A DNA stretch of 64,000 nt from Symbiodinium sp. CCMP2592 (lineage: Eukaryota > Sar > Dinophyceae > Suessiales > Symbiodiniaceae), in assembly GCA_905221615.1 (NCBI GenBank), contig CAJNDT010000002.1:2158923-2222922 (forward strand), in the 5' to 3' direction. Under the pieces are notes generated by a model. That model ran no database searches. It had not been told where the DNA came from and worked only from the letters and a program-made list of their open reading frames with translations. Positions 1-11,235 of the stretch are shown piece after piece (within the stretch, counting starts at the first letter, position 1; each line of letters opens with the position of its first letter). The position numbers were made by a program, and so were the translations under genes.

Positions 1-206
1 AACGCCCAACGAAAATTCACTTTCTGCATCCCTGCGAGACCGAAATGAAAAGGGTCGTTCAAAAAAAAACCCTAAACCTAAACCTCTAACCCCCGAGACC
101 TAAAGCCTTTATAGATCCCTCGAAAGGACACCTTATAAATAATAAATAGATAAACAAACATTTTTCTATATCCCTTTAAAGGATCCCTAAACCCGACCTG
201 GCCCAG

Positions 207-271
207 GAAAGCCTTGGTGCAGGGAAGCAAGGTGAATGCCGACGAAGCCGAAGCCGCCATCGAAGGCCTCG
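207..271 (+). CDS. Exon-like island 1 of an unidentified gene
   Basis: After a CCCAG acceptor, the frame KALVQGSKVNADEAEAAIEG is open and helical in character. A GC donor at 272 lets it join in frame to the island at 417-486, giving ...EGLGLFTEIMPSIL. Family unknown. The support is frame, splice-like edges and codon use only. Confidence 0.3.
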
Positions 272-416
272 GCTTGCTCAGGGCTTTTGGGGCTTTCGGT
301 ATCGGAATTCTTAGGATTGTCTTGGGGCCTACGTATAGTGTACAAAATGCCAGAGACCTATTTTGATGATCCGGCCTCCGACGTTGAACCCTAGAGTCAG
401 CAAATGTCTTCGTCAG

Positions 417-486
417 GCCTTTTCACCGAGATCATGCCCAGCATTCTAAAGAACATGCCGCGGGCCAAGCCTTTCGAATCCCTTCA
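417..486 (+). CDS. Exon-like island 2, joins 207-271
   Basis: The acceptor CGTCAG is followed by GCC. The frame LFTEIMPSILKNMPRAKPFE is open and would end at a GA donor (CA|GATTTG). The donor side of island 1 (GGCTTG) and this exon start (GGCCTT) are similar, as in the proteasome introns. Confidence 0.3.
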
Positions 487-3400
487 GATTTGTGGATACT
501 GAGTCAAGGGCTTTTGCGGGGTTTCGGGGTCTTGGAGGTTCATGGTCTGATGTTTCAAGATCAGTTCCCAGCAGAGATGGAGGCTAGTTCCCTGCTGAGG
601 CTAGAACTGAACCCCGATGCCGCGAAGATCCCAAGGCTAAAATCCATATCTCGCATACACCCCGAAACCCTTGAGCCCGCAATTCCTAATGAAATCCTAG
701 GTCCGGGCACTTCACTGTCTGGTTTACCTTGCCTTGCCCGGGAACCCTCAGTCCCGAAACAGTTTAGCCCTGAATCTTTGAACCCGTTGTGATGAGCCTA
801 GGACATCCAAAGACTTCCAGGACCAGGTGGCCAACTTGCCTTGGGGTTTCAACAGAGCATTGAACAACTAAAAAATCGGTTCCTTTCGGGCTGCTGGAAA
901 AGATTCTGTAAGAGTTTCGGGTTAATATAGAGGTTTGAATAAATGGTAGTGATATCCCTTTGTAGTCCCCATATAAAAGTACTGTCTGTAGTGTTCGGGG
1001 GTTTAAAGGCTCTTCTAAGACCAGTAGGAAAGGCTTCAGATCATCAGGGTTAGGGCGTTGCACTCTTCAAGGCTTCAGGGATTTTTGGTGTCGTGGTTTC
1101 TTATCAGGACCTAGGATCTTTTATAACCGTTGGGCAATGACAATGATACGTACTTCTTTGAGTAGTAGTATGCTTAGGCTGGCTCGCCAATCATCGCTAC
1201 CCCTGTGGTTGTTGAGGTGAGCTGTTGGTTCTTTTGATGTCTCGGCGTCTGACGATATTTTCGCGCTTTGATCGTCAGCCGGTGTTGTGCTTGGGCTTTG
1301 AGGGTCCTTCGAGGGCATCTGAAGTCCTCCAGGGCTCTGGGGTTGTCGTTTCCAGACGCCCCGCGGCAAAGAAGAGAGGACTACTGAAGAAGTCCTGGTT
1401 GCTTCATGTATTGAGATGCACTTGTAGTAATTCTAGTAGTTCTAGTCCGGCAGGTGAGTGCTGCCAGACCTCGTCAGGACTAATGTCATCTAAGGAGGGC
1501 CTCTCGAGAAGCCTGGGCAGGTAGATGCCTACAGGCAACAGCTGCTGGAGCCTCCGTTGGGTGCGTGTGCAGCTCAGGGGAGTTAGCGCCGCCATGAGAT
1601 CCAGTACCAGTACCACCGACTGACATACTCTGAATAAATAACGATCGCCGACACCTCTACCAGTACTATCAAGTACTGGCGGTGATGATAATGATGATGT
1701 AGGCACTTTGAGTGACGCTAGTCATGACTGGAACAATAATCAGCACATGGTGAATTTCGTTTCGAGGCTTAGAAATTAGTAACTTTTCTGTTTTCTCGAC
1801 AACTCCAAGATCCCGACTCGCAGGCCATGATCTTCATAACATACAATCCTCAAAACGAAAGCATGGACCAGAAACGTTGGAATCTAGGTGGTAGGTTCTG
1901 AGTTCCCTCTAGAGAGACCCTGCGTGTGCCCGGCCGACAAGCACGAGCGGAGAGTTAGGAACGTTAATCATGCGTCGAAAATCTACCCGGACGCGCCGTC
2001 AGTATCTTTGCGTGATTTTCTCTGACGTAGGCTGATTACGCCGGGCAGCCCTTTTTGTTTATCGTTTCCTTGGAACCATGTTAAGGCTCAGTGTTGGGTC
2101 TCGTGTTTTTTTGTTCCTCTGGTCAGAACACCAGACCTGCCCATTGGCCCACGAGGCGAGAGCCTACGCGCAACAGCCCAGATTCAATCCGAACTTTTCG
2201 ACAGAATGTTGAAGATCCGTCGAACGAATTCCCAAAGCCAAGGCGAGAATGCCATAGTCGAACCCGCTCGCCCCCTGCCAAAAAAGAAGACAACCCATAA
2301 AACATGCTCGACCCAACGGCCCCAGACACCAACACCCCAGAAGGTCTGAAGAAGTGGGCCATTTCTGGAGCCACATCATGCAAGGCTCTCGTCGGCAGTT
2401 GTCCTCGTCATAGCATGTCATTACGGTTGGCACCTGCGCCATCCGTTTTAGTAGATCCATCTGACTTGCACTGTTGACTTCCTCCGCCTTATTGTGTCAT
2501 CGCTACCTCGCCACCATCCGCAGTAGCAGCTTTACTGCCACATTGAGCCTTTCCTTCATATTGGTGCCACAGCTGCTGCCGTTTTGTCTTTGCCGCTCCT
2601 GCTATGGTTTGGGCGACGACCACTTCGAAGCCGCAGGGATGGCTCGGTCGTAGGTATCTCAAGCCAAGAGGACAACTTCCCCATGTGCCTTCAGACATCT
2701 CCAGACTTGTAGTCTTGGTGCGCAGGCGGCCAGTGTATGCACCTGCTAGATGAGGCGCGTGGTGTACTGTCCTTTGGTCCTCCGGTGCTAGAGTTCAGCT
2801 CAGGGTGTCAAATGTTCTATAATTCGTAATTATATACACTTGCCCTTTTTCGTGGCCGCACCCGCTCTACCTGAAATGCGTGTCGCACTGCGGAGCTCGA
2901 ATTGAGGTGAAGTTCACGAAACACACCGGGGCAGCTATGCAGCAATGTTTCTTTAGACCGATGCAAAAAAACATGACTGCACAGCAATCCGGTCATATCC
3001 ATAGCGGATCAACCGTGCCAGCAACAGCGAAAATGCTCTATTCTATTGCCAGAATAGACTCAGAAAGTAGTACACTAAGTAATAGCTCGACAAAAGGAGC
3101 TGCAGTAAAAGCGGTGGTGACAGCATTGGTCGCAATAAATATGTGTAGGTAGGCCATCATAATGATGATCATTACAGTGATTGGCCATCAGCAAGGAGGA
3201 ATTTGGTCATCCTCCCGATTCTTCATCACGATCGCCAAGAGGGCTGCATTTTCCTTTCGGTAACCCTGTGTAGATCGAGACTACATGGGCCTGTTTTCTA
3301 AAGCAGAGGCCGTGCATGAGAGGCCTTGACGTTCTTGAACAGCAAGCGCTGCAGCAAGGAGCTGCACATTCCTCAGCCTTGCTCCGTGAAATTCCAGTGT

Positions 3401-3590
3401 GTGGAGGATTGGGACTTGGAGTAGGCAGCCCCTGCCTCAAAGCCTAGGTCCTAGGTTTTAAGTTGAACTGGTTCGCAGGAAGTTGTTGATGAGATTCCAT
3501 CTTCCCTTTCGGCAGTTCTGCTTGGGATTTGGTTTTGTCGTGCGATTCAGGACGGAACCCTACCCCACGTCCGATTTCAGGTTAAAGAGT
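487..3590. other. No recognised gene
   Basis: The sequence consists of short open frames on both strands with no family signature and few telomere-like units after 1,100. Frames near 2091-2480 (+) are open but conflict with one another. I see nothing I can support as a gene. Confidence 0.4.
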
Positions 3591-3768
3591 GCTGTTTGCA
3601 CTTTTTCGACTTCACCTCCGTTGTACAGCCCTTAAGCGGTACGTCCCTGTACCCTCAGCCCCACATCCCAAAGCTTCCAACGCTAAACGCAAGACGCGCT
3701 TCTTTGAGGTTAGCCGAGACGTGGAACCAGCTTGTGTTCGGCAAACTCCCGGCAAAGGACCAGCGGCT

Positions 3769-3772
3769 ACGG

Positions 3773-3827
<55 letters not shown>

Positions 3828-3831
3828 GACT
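3769..3831. repeat. (CTA)n microsatellite
   Basis: An almost pure run of about twenty ACT/CTA triplets creates poly-Leu, poly-Thr and poly-Val shadow frames. Confidence 0.95.
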
Positions 3832-4345
3832 AGTAACAGGAGTCGTAAAGGTAATAATTGTAGTATTGAAAAACACGAACAAGAATACACATGTTGATGC
3901 TAAGACCCGTGATAGCAATAACAATCAGAATAACGCGCATCATAATAGCAGTATGGTGATACCGTAGCAGTACTAGTAACAGCAACAATAAGAGCAATAA
4001 CAGCAACAGTAATACTGCGAATAACAACAACACAGGTATTTTCAACAGCAAACGTGAAGTGGTAAAGTTTAACACGAATAAAAGGAGCACAATCACAACT
4101 ACAATTAGTGCGTATCGTCATCAACAACAACGGCAGCAGTATCAGCAGCAGCAGGCAGCAACAACAAACAAGAACAATGTTGCCGATAATGCGAATCATG
4201 GTACTCAGTGAAAATGATAACTGTGATAACATCAACAAAGATGATGATCATGACATATCATGACGATGGTGATGACGATGATGACGATGACAACAAGGAG
4301 GGAGATAGCTGTGCTGATCGTGTAAACAGCAACAGAAACGACAAG
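3832..4345. repeat. Degenerate AAC/CAG/ATG triplet-rich tract
   Basis: Imperfect AAC, AGC and GATGA triplets continue from the CTA run, suggesting an old triplet expansion that has decayed. No gene seen. Confidence 0.6.
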
Positions 4346-4894
4346 AATCCATCTGCGTAGCAGAACTCTGTCGTTACTTACTGCACACCGAACTTCAATT
4401 GGGCCCTATTAGGTCTTGAAGAACCTTCACTCGGGTTAGCCTTCATGTTTTGAGATTTCGGGGCTCAGGGTTCAAGGTTTCTGGTCGTAGGATTTTTGGG
4501 TTTCACGTTTACGGTTTGCAGGTTTGGATATCGGATTTCGCGTTTAGGTCCGGATGGCTGTAACCCTAGACTCTCAAAAAGGGTTCTTGTTGTGAAGCTC
4601 TTTAGCGAGTAATAATGTTTTTTTTTCTTGGTGTGTTGCAAGAGTTTCTAATTCTGGTCGCCGGTTCTTGTTCCTTCAGGCCTCGCTCTTAGTTGGGTCC
4701 CCGACTGGCTCCACCGCAGTGGTATCCCAACGTTGCAGGGAGGAAAGGGCCGCAACAAAAAAAAAGAGATACCCTGACCTAACAAATCCAACCTCAAGCA
4801 AAGGAGGGGCTTGCAACCCTTGTGAAACTTCTTGTGTACCTGCAGGGAAAGAGTAGTAGGTCTCCGCATTGCATCGAATGCAGGATGTGCATGC

Positions 4895-5119
4895 GCCAGC
4901 TTATCGAAAGAAGCTGACGGCGACGCGCCCGCAGTCAGTTGCTCTTGTTTGGACTTCTGCCCTCACCGCATGCTGGAGACACACAACCATGAGAAACCTG
5001 TGCGAAGCATCCTGAAGCTGCAAAACCATGCACAGCAGACAGTTTCAGAGCATATAACGCGCATTCACCCTGAAGCGAAAGTAGCAGCAGCCGAGGCTGC
5101 TTTCGGGTTTGCGGTGTAG
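4895..5119 (+). CDS. Possible terminal exon of an upstream gene
   Basis: An open frame ends with TAG at 5119, 117 bases before the proteasome start. Its last roughly 75 residues look protein-like: a CSCLDFCPH cysteine cluster, then a helical stretch ending in KVAAAEAAFGFAV. I do not recognise a family. The frame extends upstream to about 4832, but the true 5' edge is unknown. It could be the last exon of a gene directly upstream on the same strand, or a chance frame. Confidence 0.3.
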   Translation, partial: ASLSKEADGDAPAVSCSCLDFCPHRMLETHNHEKPVRSILKLQNHAQQTVSEHITRIHPEAKVAAAEAAFGFAV

Positions 5120-5236
5120 GACCTTGCATGGTCTGTCGGGCTGGCAGGGTAAGACGACCATGCCGACTCGGACTGCAGGCTCAAGCATTGTTAGTTGAGG
5201 AAGAGGATCGAACATAGAGTTGCCTGCTTCAAAATC

Positions 5237-6986
5237 ATGGTGCAGGTGCAGGAGCCCCAGGACTACGTCGACGTGCTTCAGTCCCACCGCGGCGGTTTCA
5301 GCTTCGAGAACTGCAAGAGAAATGCGTACTTGGCAGCTCAGGCAGGAATCAAGCCGCCAACAGCCATGAAGTCCGGCACCACGATCTGTGGCATCGTCGT
5401 CAAGGATGCCGTGATCCTAGCCGCCGACACCCGTGCCACGAATGGCCCCATGGTAGCAGACAAGAACTGCGAGAAGCTCCACTACATCGCGAAGAACATT
5501 TTCTGCGCAGGCGCCGGCACTGCCGCAGACCTCATGCACACTACCGAAATGATGGAGTCGCAGATCGAGCTGCTTCGCATGGCCACGGGTACTCAGCCCC
5601 GAGTGTGTACGGTGGTGAAGCGGTTGAGTTCCATGCTCTTCAAGTACCTGGGCTTTGGAGCATCATACTTTAATACTTTTTGGGAACCTGCTACTTAAAG
5701 TGAACCAACTCTTTTTTTAAAGTCCTCATTTTTTCCCTGGTCACCCCTCTACCCTTAACCCTAAACCCTGGTCACTTCCACGCCCAGGTACCAGGGCTAC
5801 ATCGGTTGTGCCTTAGTCCTCGGAGGCTTTGATGTGAATGGCCCCCACCTGCACCTTGGCTGTTCTGGAGAAAAACCTTGCTTTGTCAACGAAGACTCTG
5901 CAACAACTAGAGCAAGCATGGTCCCCTGTGAAAATCTCAACACTATCCAGTTACCCTCAACCCTGCACCCTGAACCCTCAACTCTTCACATTATACCGTA
6001 AGCCTCAGCCAACCCCGACAGCCTAAACCCCTAAGCCCTAAACATCCGAGTGTGAGCATCATATAACCGTAAACATCAAGCCTCAGACAATTTCGAAAAA
6101 AATCCTAAACTCCAGGTACCAGATCTACCCCCATGGCTCCACCGACAAGCTTCCCTTCACTACCATGGGTAGCGGCTCGTTGGCTGCTATGGCCATCATG
6201 GAAGCCGAGTACAATGAGAACATGAGCATCTTACTTGGTTAAGGGTTTTGGTGTGGGCTGTGAGATCAGTGTTGTGGGTTCAATACAAGATGTTTTACTT
6301 CCACAGAGCTATAGCAGTCCCGTTAAGGTTCTGTACGGCTTTGGGAAGGGTTTCTGGTTTCTGGCTTTATCTTCTCTATTCCATACAACGGTTGCGTGAG
6401 TTTTTGTCTTCTTAAAACCAAGCATGACCAGAACCTGTCAGTTTTGTTTGTTCGGTGGAATTGGTCATGTAAGGCATCGAGGAAGGCAAGAAGCTGGTGG
6501 CCAAAGCAATTCGTGCAGGCAGGGTTTAAGGTTTAAGGTTTAGCGAGGTTCGATTGACCTCCAGGGACTGACCAGAGCCTAGCACCCTCTGGGCTTAGGG
6601 TGCGGAATAAGGGCTTCCAGCCTTTTGCCTGAGCCCTTTCCTTAAACCCTAGACCGTAGACCCTGGGGCGCAGGCATCTTCAACGATCTGGGGTCTGGTG
6701 GCAACGTGGATGTGTGCGTAATCACGAAAGACGGTGGTGGCAACATCCTGAGAAACTGGGTTCTTGTTAAGGAACTTCTTGTGAGCTGCCATAATAAGGG
6801 TGTAAGGAACTGGTTTGATAACTTCAGTTAAGTTCCTTTAAAAAGAACCCAGGAAACTACGAGAAGCCCAATGAGCGCAAGTTCCGGGCTCAGCACAAGG
6901 CCTTCCCGAAGGGCACCACGCCAGTGTTGAAGGAAGAGATCATGAAGCTTGTCTCCGTCGAAGAGGACGTCGTCATGAGAGACTGA
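5237..6986 (+). CDS. PSMB7: Proteasome subunit beta type-7 (beta-2), six exons
   Basis: Catalytic beta-2 subunit of the 20S proteasome, giving trypsin-like cleavage. Exons 5237-5643, 5788-5850, 6116-6225, 6474-6518, 6674-6751 and 6853-6986 sum to 837 bases, 278 codons plus TGA, matching the family length of about 277. The propeptide carries a GGFSFENC block. Processing before Thr48 (context SGTTICG) leaves the N-terminal nucleophile; Asp64 (AADTR) and Lys80 (NCEKLH) fall where mature Asp17 and Lys33 belong. Later family blocks [19 protein letters not shown] and [14 protein letters not shown] are present. The start is the ATG at 5237; a TTG at 5195 only extends the open frame. Inferred donors are GT, GC, GC, GC and GA, and every acceptor is AG followed by G. 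The family identity is certain; the exact splice positions are inferred from frame and homology. Confidence 0.95.
5644..5787 (+). other. PSMB7 intron 1 (GT-AG)
   Basis: The donor reads GTACCTGGG and the first exon bases after the acceptor read GTACCAGGG, so the intron sits between near-identical 9-base sequences. Its interior holds CCCTAAA-like units. Splicing here restores the LFKYQGYIG run typical of beta-2 subunits. Confidence 0.85.
5851..6115 (+). other. PSMB7 intron 2 (GC-AG)
   Basis: No GT donor keeps the reading frame. A GC donor (GCACCTTGG) joined to the acceptor CCAG before GTACCAG gives GPHLYQIYPHG, which matches the conserved family segment without gap. The intron is rich in CCCTAAA-like units. 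Confidence 0.75.
6226..6473 (+). other. PSMB7 intron 3 (GC-AG)
   Basis: The donor GCATCTT and the exon start GCATCGA share GCATC. Joining AACATGA to GCATCGAGG keeps the frame ([11 protein letters not shown]). The exact cut can slide within the shared bases. Confidence 0.75.
6519..6673 (+). other. PSMB7 intron 4 (GC-AG)
   Basis: GCAGGCA occurs at both edges (CGTGCAGGCAGGG and GCGCAGGCATC). A GC donor joined to a CAG acceptor gives [10 protein letters not shown] in frame. Confidence 0.75.
6752..6852 (+). other. PSMB7 intron 5 (GA-AG)
   Basis: The donor edge is A|GAAACTGG and the acceptor edge CCAG|GAAACTAC. The joint gives LRNYEKPNE in frame. A GA donor is rare outside dinoflagellate-type splicing. 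The shared GAAACT forms a direct repeat around the intron. Confidence 0.7.
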
Positions 6987-7419
6987 GCAAGCTAACAACT
7001 TGCGAAAAGCACCCTTGCCAAGGACGTTTTGTAGGTGCTAGCGGGAGAATGCTTCGTACAGGATTGACCGCACCTCACTATGATGCCAACAGGGCCAGAG
7101 CATGACACTTTCCAAACTCCTGGCAAAATAGGCTGCACGGCCCGTGCTCTGTGCTTGCTCACACCTTGTCACACTTGCACATCTGCCTAGCCGACAGTTG
7201 CCTGCACGAGTGCCTGGCAAGGTGAAGTACTTCGCCAGCAAGGTTGGATGGAGTGTCTTGTTGTTGTACTGGGTAGGCGTCCAAGCATTCCCAGCTCTCA
7301 ACCCTAAACTTCAGGCCGTGAAGCTTCCCTTGCACGAAAATGAGAGCCGATAGTTAAGGCCAAGTGCTGTACCCTAATCCTATAAATCACAGCACAGAGT
7401 AGCGATCATGTTTTGCCCA

Positions 7420-7582
7420 GACTTGAGTGGTTCCTTGCCTGCCTTCCGAACCCTTTTCCCCTGATCCGTCATCGCCACAAGCAGGGGAAGCAGGCGCCTG
7501 CCCGTCCGAGCGCGCAGGAGGCCTTTGGGCACAGACCGGGGTCAACAGTGACAGAGCAAGGGCGATATAGGGTTGTCTAGAA
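7420..7582 (+). CDS. Weak exon-like island
   Basis: A frame open through LEWFLACLPNPFPLIRHRHK and a Gln/Ala/Pro-rich tail to TAG near 7580. It is GC-rich, but a competing frame is also partly open. Unrecognised; it could be 3' untranslated sequence of the proteasome gene or an unrelated exon. Confidence 0.15.
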
Positions 7583-7850
7583 GGTGCATATTATTGACAG
7601 TCATGGGCATTAGTTTTTGCTGGATGTTAGAGAGTAGGAGTACGAAAGATTTTCGGAGGAAGAAAGTTATGGGTGTTGGGCAGGAAACATTCTGAAAGCC
7701 AGAGTCATTGGAGTACTAGTAGCCAGGCTAGTCGAGGCTGTGTGATTTGCTTTTTCCTGGTGACAGACTGTTTAAGAAGCTTCAAACACTCGAGCCCCAA
7801 ACCACTAGATCCTGAGCCCTCGATCCTAAAATGAAAGCCCCCTAAGCAAG

Positions 7851-7937
7851 GCGCGAAAGATCTGGAAGAAGCACGGCGTGGCCGAATCTGCCATGGCCCT
7901 GCTCGAGACAGAGCAGCATCCCCAGCACTCCGAGTCC
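7851..7937 (+). CDS. Exon-like island beside a foldback element
   Basis: After a GCAAG acceptor the frame ARKIWKKHGVAESAMALLET is open, helical and GC-rich at third positions for 29 codons. A family A foldback begins directly at its 3' edge (7939). The family is unknown. It may be an exon whose downstream intron contains the element. Confidence 0.35.
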
Positions 7938-7938
7938 C

Positions 7939-8099
7939 GGGAGTTTCCGAAGCTTGGGGGCACCTTACTTTGGGGGGTCCTTATAATAAGGATCCTACCA
8001 GTCAGGGTACTCTATTACGGTCCTTATAACCAGGACCTACTATGTAGGGTACTATCTTAGGGTCCTGTTTTGGAGGATCCTAGTATTTCGAAAACTCCC
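7939..8099. mobile_element. Foldback family A (long variant)
   Basis: Inverted ends GGGAGTTTCCGAA and TTTCGAAAACTCCC, with internal GGATCC and ACTATTTAGGGT-like blocks shared with the other family A copies. Confidence 0.75.
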
Positions 8100-8386
8100 G
8101 GGTGTTTTTTTTGGGGACTTTGGGGTTGAGTTCCAGGGCTTGGGGCCTGGGCTTAACCCGACTCTCGGGTTCAAGAAGCTTTGGAAAAAACCTGGCCAAT
8201 CACCCTCAAGCCCTAAATCCGAAGCTCTGAGCCGTAAATCCGAAGACCTGAGCCTTAAATCCTAAAGCCAGAACCCCCAAAACCATCCAAAACCCAAGCC
8301 CTCGACCCCATCGGCCCTCATAACCCTGAAGCCAGAAACCCCAAGCCCGAAGCCCAAAAGCTGCGCGCAGTCGCTCGCGGCACGAA

Positions 8387-8495
8387 CCCAGAGACTCCAA
8401 TATCCCTTAATTAAGGAATATCCCTTAAATCATATTAGGGGTCTTACCATAAATTGAGGTATATTCCTTGATTAAGGGATATTGGAGTCTCTGGG
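8387..8495. mobile_element. Foldback family C
   Basis: CCCAGAGACTCCAATATCCC and its complement at 8476-8495 form near-perfect ends of more than 30 bases, rich in TTAATTAAGG. Confidence 0.88.
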
Positions 8496-8505
8496 AAGGT
8501 GGAAG

Positions 8506-8541
8506 ATGGCTAAAGTGGTGTCGGCTGCGGACTCCAAGGCG
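8506..8541 (+). CDS. Possible first exon (ATG)
   Basis: GAAGATGGCTAAAGTGGTG opens the frame MAKVVSAADSKA just after a family C foldback. It is short and unrecognised, with no partner exon identified. Confidence 0.15.
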
Positions 8542-8647
8542 GGGCTTTGGATATCGCATTTATCGTTAGGGGTACCTTCGGGTTCCTTTAAAGGGTTACT
8601 TTAAGGGTTACTATAAGGGTTCCTTTAAAGGGCTCTATAAGGGTTTA

Positions 8648-8747
8648 GAGTTTGCGAAAATAAGGGCACTTTGTTTTGGGGGTCCTTGTAATAAGGATCC
8701 TACTATTTAGGGTGCTCTATTAGGGTCCCCTATTTTCGGAAACTCCC
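8648..8747. mobile_element. Foldback family A
   Basis: Ends GAGTTTGCGAAAAT and ATTTTCGGAAACTCCC, with the family's AATAAGGATCCTACTATTTA core. Preceded at 8572-8645 by GGGTTCCTTTAAAGGG-like tandem units. Confidence 0.8.
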
Positions 8748-9438
8748 GTACTTGTAGTAATGATGGAAATGATCCGGATGACGATTGTCAGTATCATCTT
8801 TTACCATTGCTATTTCGGACATTCGTACGATGATGAGACGTCCTGTTCGTGGTATTGTTGTTCTTGCAGGTATCGTTCGTGTTCTCCTGCTGATTGCTTT
8901 TGTCAATGTAAGGAGGTTTTAGTGCGTCTGGCAGGTTTCGCTAGCTATTTACTTTAGAGTTTAGAGTGTAAATTAGCAGTTGAGCGGTTTATCGAGGGTT
9001 GAGGGGTTCGGGGAGCCCATTGTTTCGTCAACTACTGTGCATTTTAAGAAGGTCGGGCCTCGAAGAGTTCGGAACAGTTGGGCATGCTTTCCTGCCATTT
9101 GCGTGCAAAGCCTTTCAATCTGCACCCTCGGCCGACAAATCTTAAAGCACGGTTCCTGGGTCAATAGGGGCACATAGGCTCCTGCTGTGTGTCAGGCTTT
9201 ACAGTTTGGGCACCCCGGGGCTGAACAAGTGGCATGCAGTGCTTTCCCACAGTAGACTCCTTGGTTCTTTGCCTTTCCCCTGAACCCGAAAGCCTAAGCC
9301 CAGAATAGACGCCTTAGTGCTCTGCCCTTTCGGATTTCTTCACAAAGCACGCCACTCAACAAAACAAATCGAGGGTCTGATCTCCGGGTCTTGGATACTA
9401 TCGACTCCTCGAAACCGACTGCTCTGATATAACCATAT

Positions 9439-9539
9439 GGGAGCTTCCGAAAATTAGGGGTACCTTACTTTGGGGCTCTCAGAAAAGGATCCTACTATTT
9501 AGGGTACTATATTAGGGTCCCGTAGTTTCGGACACTCCC
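9439..9539. mobile_element. Foldback family A with ATAT duplication
   Basis: Ends GGGAGCTTCCGAAAA and TTTCGGACACTCCC. Flanked by ATAT at 9435-9438 and 9540-9543. Confidence 0.85.
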
Positions 9540-9664
9540 ATATGCCCATATGTGATATTATCCCCCCCCCCAAGCCTTTTTCTCATCGTGACGCAGTATG
9601 TGCGCGAATGATGCTGCTCGACCTTGCAAGCCCCTGCCCCCCCAAACTTCCGACCGGGACCCCA

Positions 9665-9788
9665 AGTAGTAAAGTAAGCCCCGTAAAGTTGGAAACCTGA
9701 TTAAGGCCAAACAGTGCTGGGATTCCCTATACATCACTCTTAAGGATTGGGGCTGTTGGGTTTCCAACTTTTTGGCTTCTACTGTAGG
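9665..9788. mobile_element. Foldback family E
   Basis: Carries GTAAAGTTGGAAACCTGATT and TTTCCAACTTTTTGGCTTCT as inverted ends and CTGGGATTCCCTATACAT in the core. Confidence 0.83.
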
Positions 9789-10020
9789 TTTCCGAACACC
9801 GTCAGCCCTAAATCTGGTGCCGAAGATGGGAACTTTTATTAGCAATTAGCATAGGGTCTTGGGGCATGTTAGAGTATGCCTATGATGAGGAACCCTAGGA
9901 TCAAGCAAAAGAGGGTTAGTTTAGGATGTAGGACTTGCAGGATTCAGGGTGTTGTGATGTAGGGCTTCAGGTTATCAGAGACCACCGAAACGCCAAATCC
10001 TTGATAGCCCTGGATTTGAG

Positions 10021-10323
10021 GTGCGTGAGGAGCTGCAGAAGGACTTGCGCACGGGTTTCCGGAGCTTCTCTGGATTTTCTCGGCATCATGGGTTTCGGCC
10101 TAGTTCCGAGGAAGGTTCAAGAGGGCCAACCACCCGACCCCCAACACCCAGGCCTTCGGCACCCATACCCCCTAATGCTGCTTTGGTTCGGGCTTTTAGG
10201 GGTCCAGTTGATGAGATAGAGGGTCCTCAGAGCTTCAGTCTGTTGGGCGATGCACTGGCAGCAGATCTTCTGGATGCTTTCCGATGTGGCGTATGCAGTA
10301 TGGTGCTTGGATTCTGTCCCTGA
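10021..10323 (+). CDS. Exon-like open frame, unidentified
   Basis: A TTTGAG acceptor leads into GTGCGTGAGGAGCTGCAG, and the frame stays open for 100 codons to TGA. It includes a Pro/Arg-rich segment (TTRPPTPRPSAPIPP) and a hydrophobic helical end (FSLLGDALAADLLDAF). No known domain is visible. The frame could be a terminal exon or chance. Confidence 0.25.
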   Translation: MREELQKDLRTGFRSFSGFSRHHGFRPSSEEGSRGPTTRPPTPRPSAPIPPNAALVRAFRGPVDEIEGPQSFSLLGDALAADLLDAFRCGVCSMVLGFCP

Positions 10324-10638
10324 GTGTGTCTCCTATGATGGCAGATGCGCATGCGATGGCTTTTCAGACTGTGCATGATTCATTGTTTCGCGATGATCAA
10401 GTCATACTGTTATTAAGTCTCCTTTCTGATAGTGCTATTGCTAAAGTGGTCAGTGTGAGTGTGTAGCCACGAGTGCTACAGCATTCGCCGTTCCCCGGCA
10501 AGACTTCAAGAGGCCTGGATGCAAAAAGGGTTCAACAAGTGCACATTGCAATGCAAGAAGCTTGTTTCGGGTTCAGAGCTTGGCCGCTTAGTTCTACTGC
10601 TACTTGCTGGTTACACACTGAAATCCTGAATCTTGAGC

Positions 10639-10770
10639 CAAACAGCGATTCAATCCATATGCCAGGAGGGCGGCTACTTCCCCACGGACCTAAATTGTGG
10701 CAGCCGATGGCGCGGGGCCCTCAGTGAGCACACCTCCGGCGCTCCTGGGCATTCCCTTGCCCAAAGCGTA
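10639..10770 (+). CDS. Exon-like island, unidentified
   Basis: The frame QTAIQSICQEGGYFPTDLNC is open with protein-like composition and continues to about 10770 before CCCTAAA-like intron sequence begins. No family recognised and no splice partner found. Confidence 0.22.
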
Positions 10771-10852
10771 GACCCCAAACCTGAGGATCCTAACGCCGAA
10801 ATCCTTCACTCTAAGCCTCGGAAGAGTTGTCTGGTGGTGATGAGGTGCTTCA

Positions 10853-10950
10853 CTTACCTTTGGTTAGTAGGGAATGGAAGAAGGGAGGTAATACGTAGTA
10901 GTTATAATTGTACCCCATTCCTGCATTCCCTACTAACCAAAGGTAAGTTA
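10853..10950. mobile_element. Foldback element, family K
   Basis: ACTTACCTTTGGTTAGTAGG and its complement at 10930-10949 are exact over 25 bases. A stray TAACCAAAGGTAAGTTC follows at 11022. Confidence 0.82.
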
Positions 10951-11125
10951 TAGGATTATCAAGGCCTCCCATATTATAGTACCCTTATAGATCCCTTATA
11001 GGAACCCTTATAGAGCCCTTTATAACCAAAGGTAAGTTCAGTGCTTCAGGGCGTTACCCTCCCGGGTGTCGTCAGAGACTTAGAGGATCCTGGAGGCTAC
11101 AGGGCCCAGGACTCAGAGACCCACG

Positions 11126-11235
11126 GTAACCCCTAAACCCTCAACCCTAAACCGTGAAACCCTAAACCCTAAACCCTAAACCCTAAACCCTCAACCCTAA
11201 ACCCTAAACCCTCAACCCTAAACCGTGAAATCCTA
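11126..11235. repeat. Interstitial telomere-like array
   Basis: About a dozen CCCTAAA units, some altered to CCCTCAA or CCGTGAA. Confidence 0.9.

Noticed and set aside
2091..2480. Gene from overlapping open frames
   Set aside because: Three different frames are open in succession with no splice logic or family match.
3589..3967. Poly-Thr, poly-Leu and poly-Val frames
   Set aside because: Produced by the CTA triplet run.
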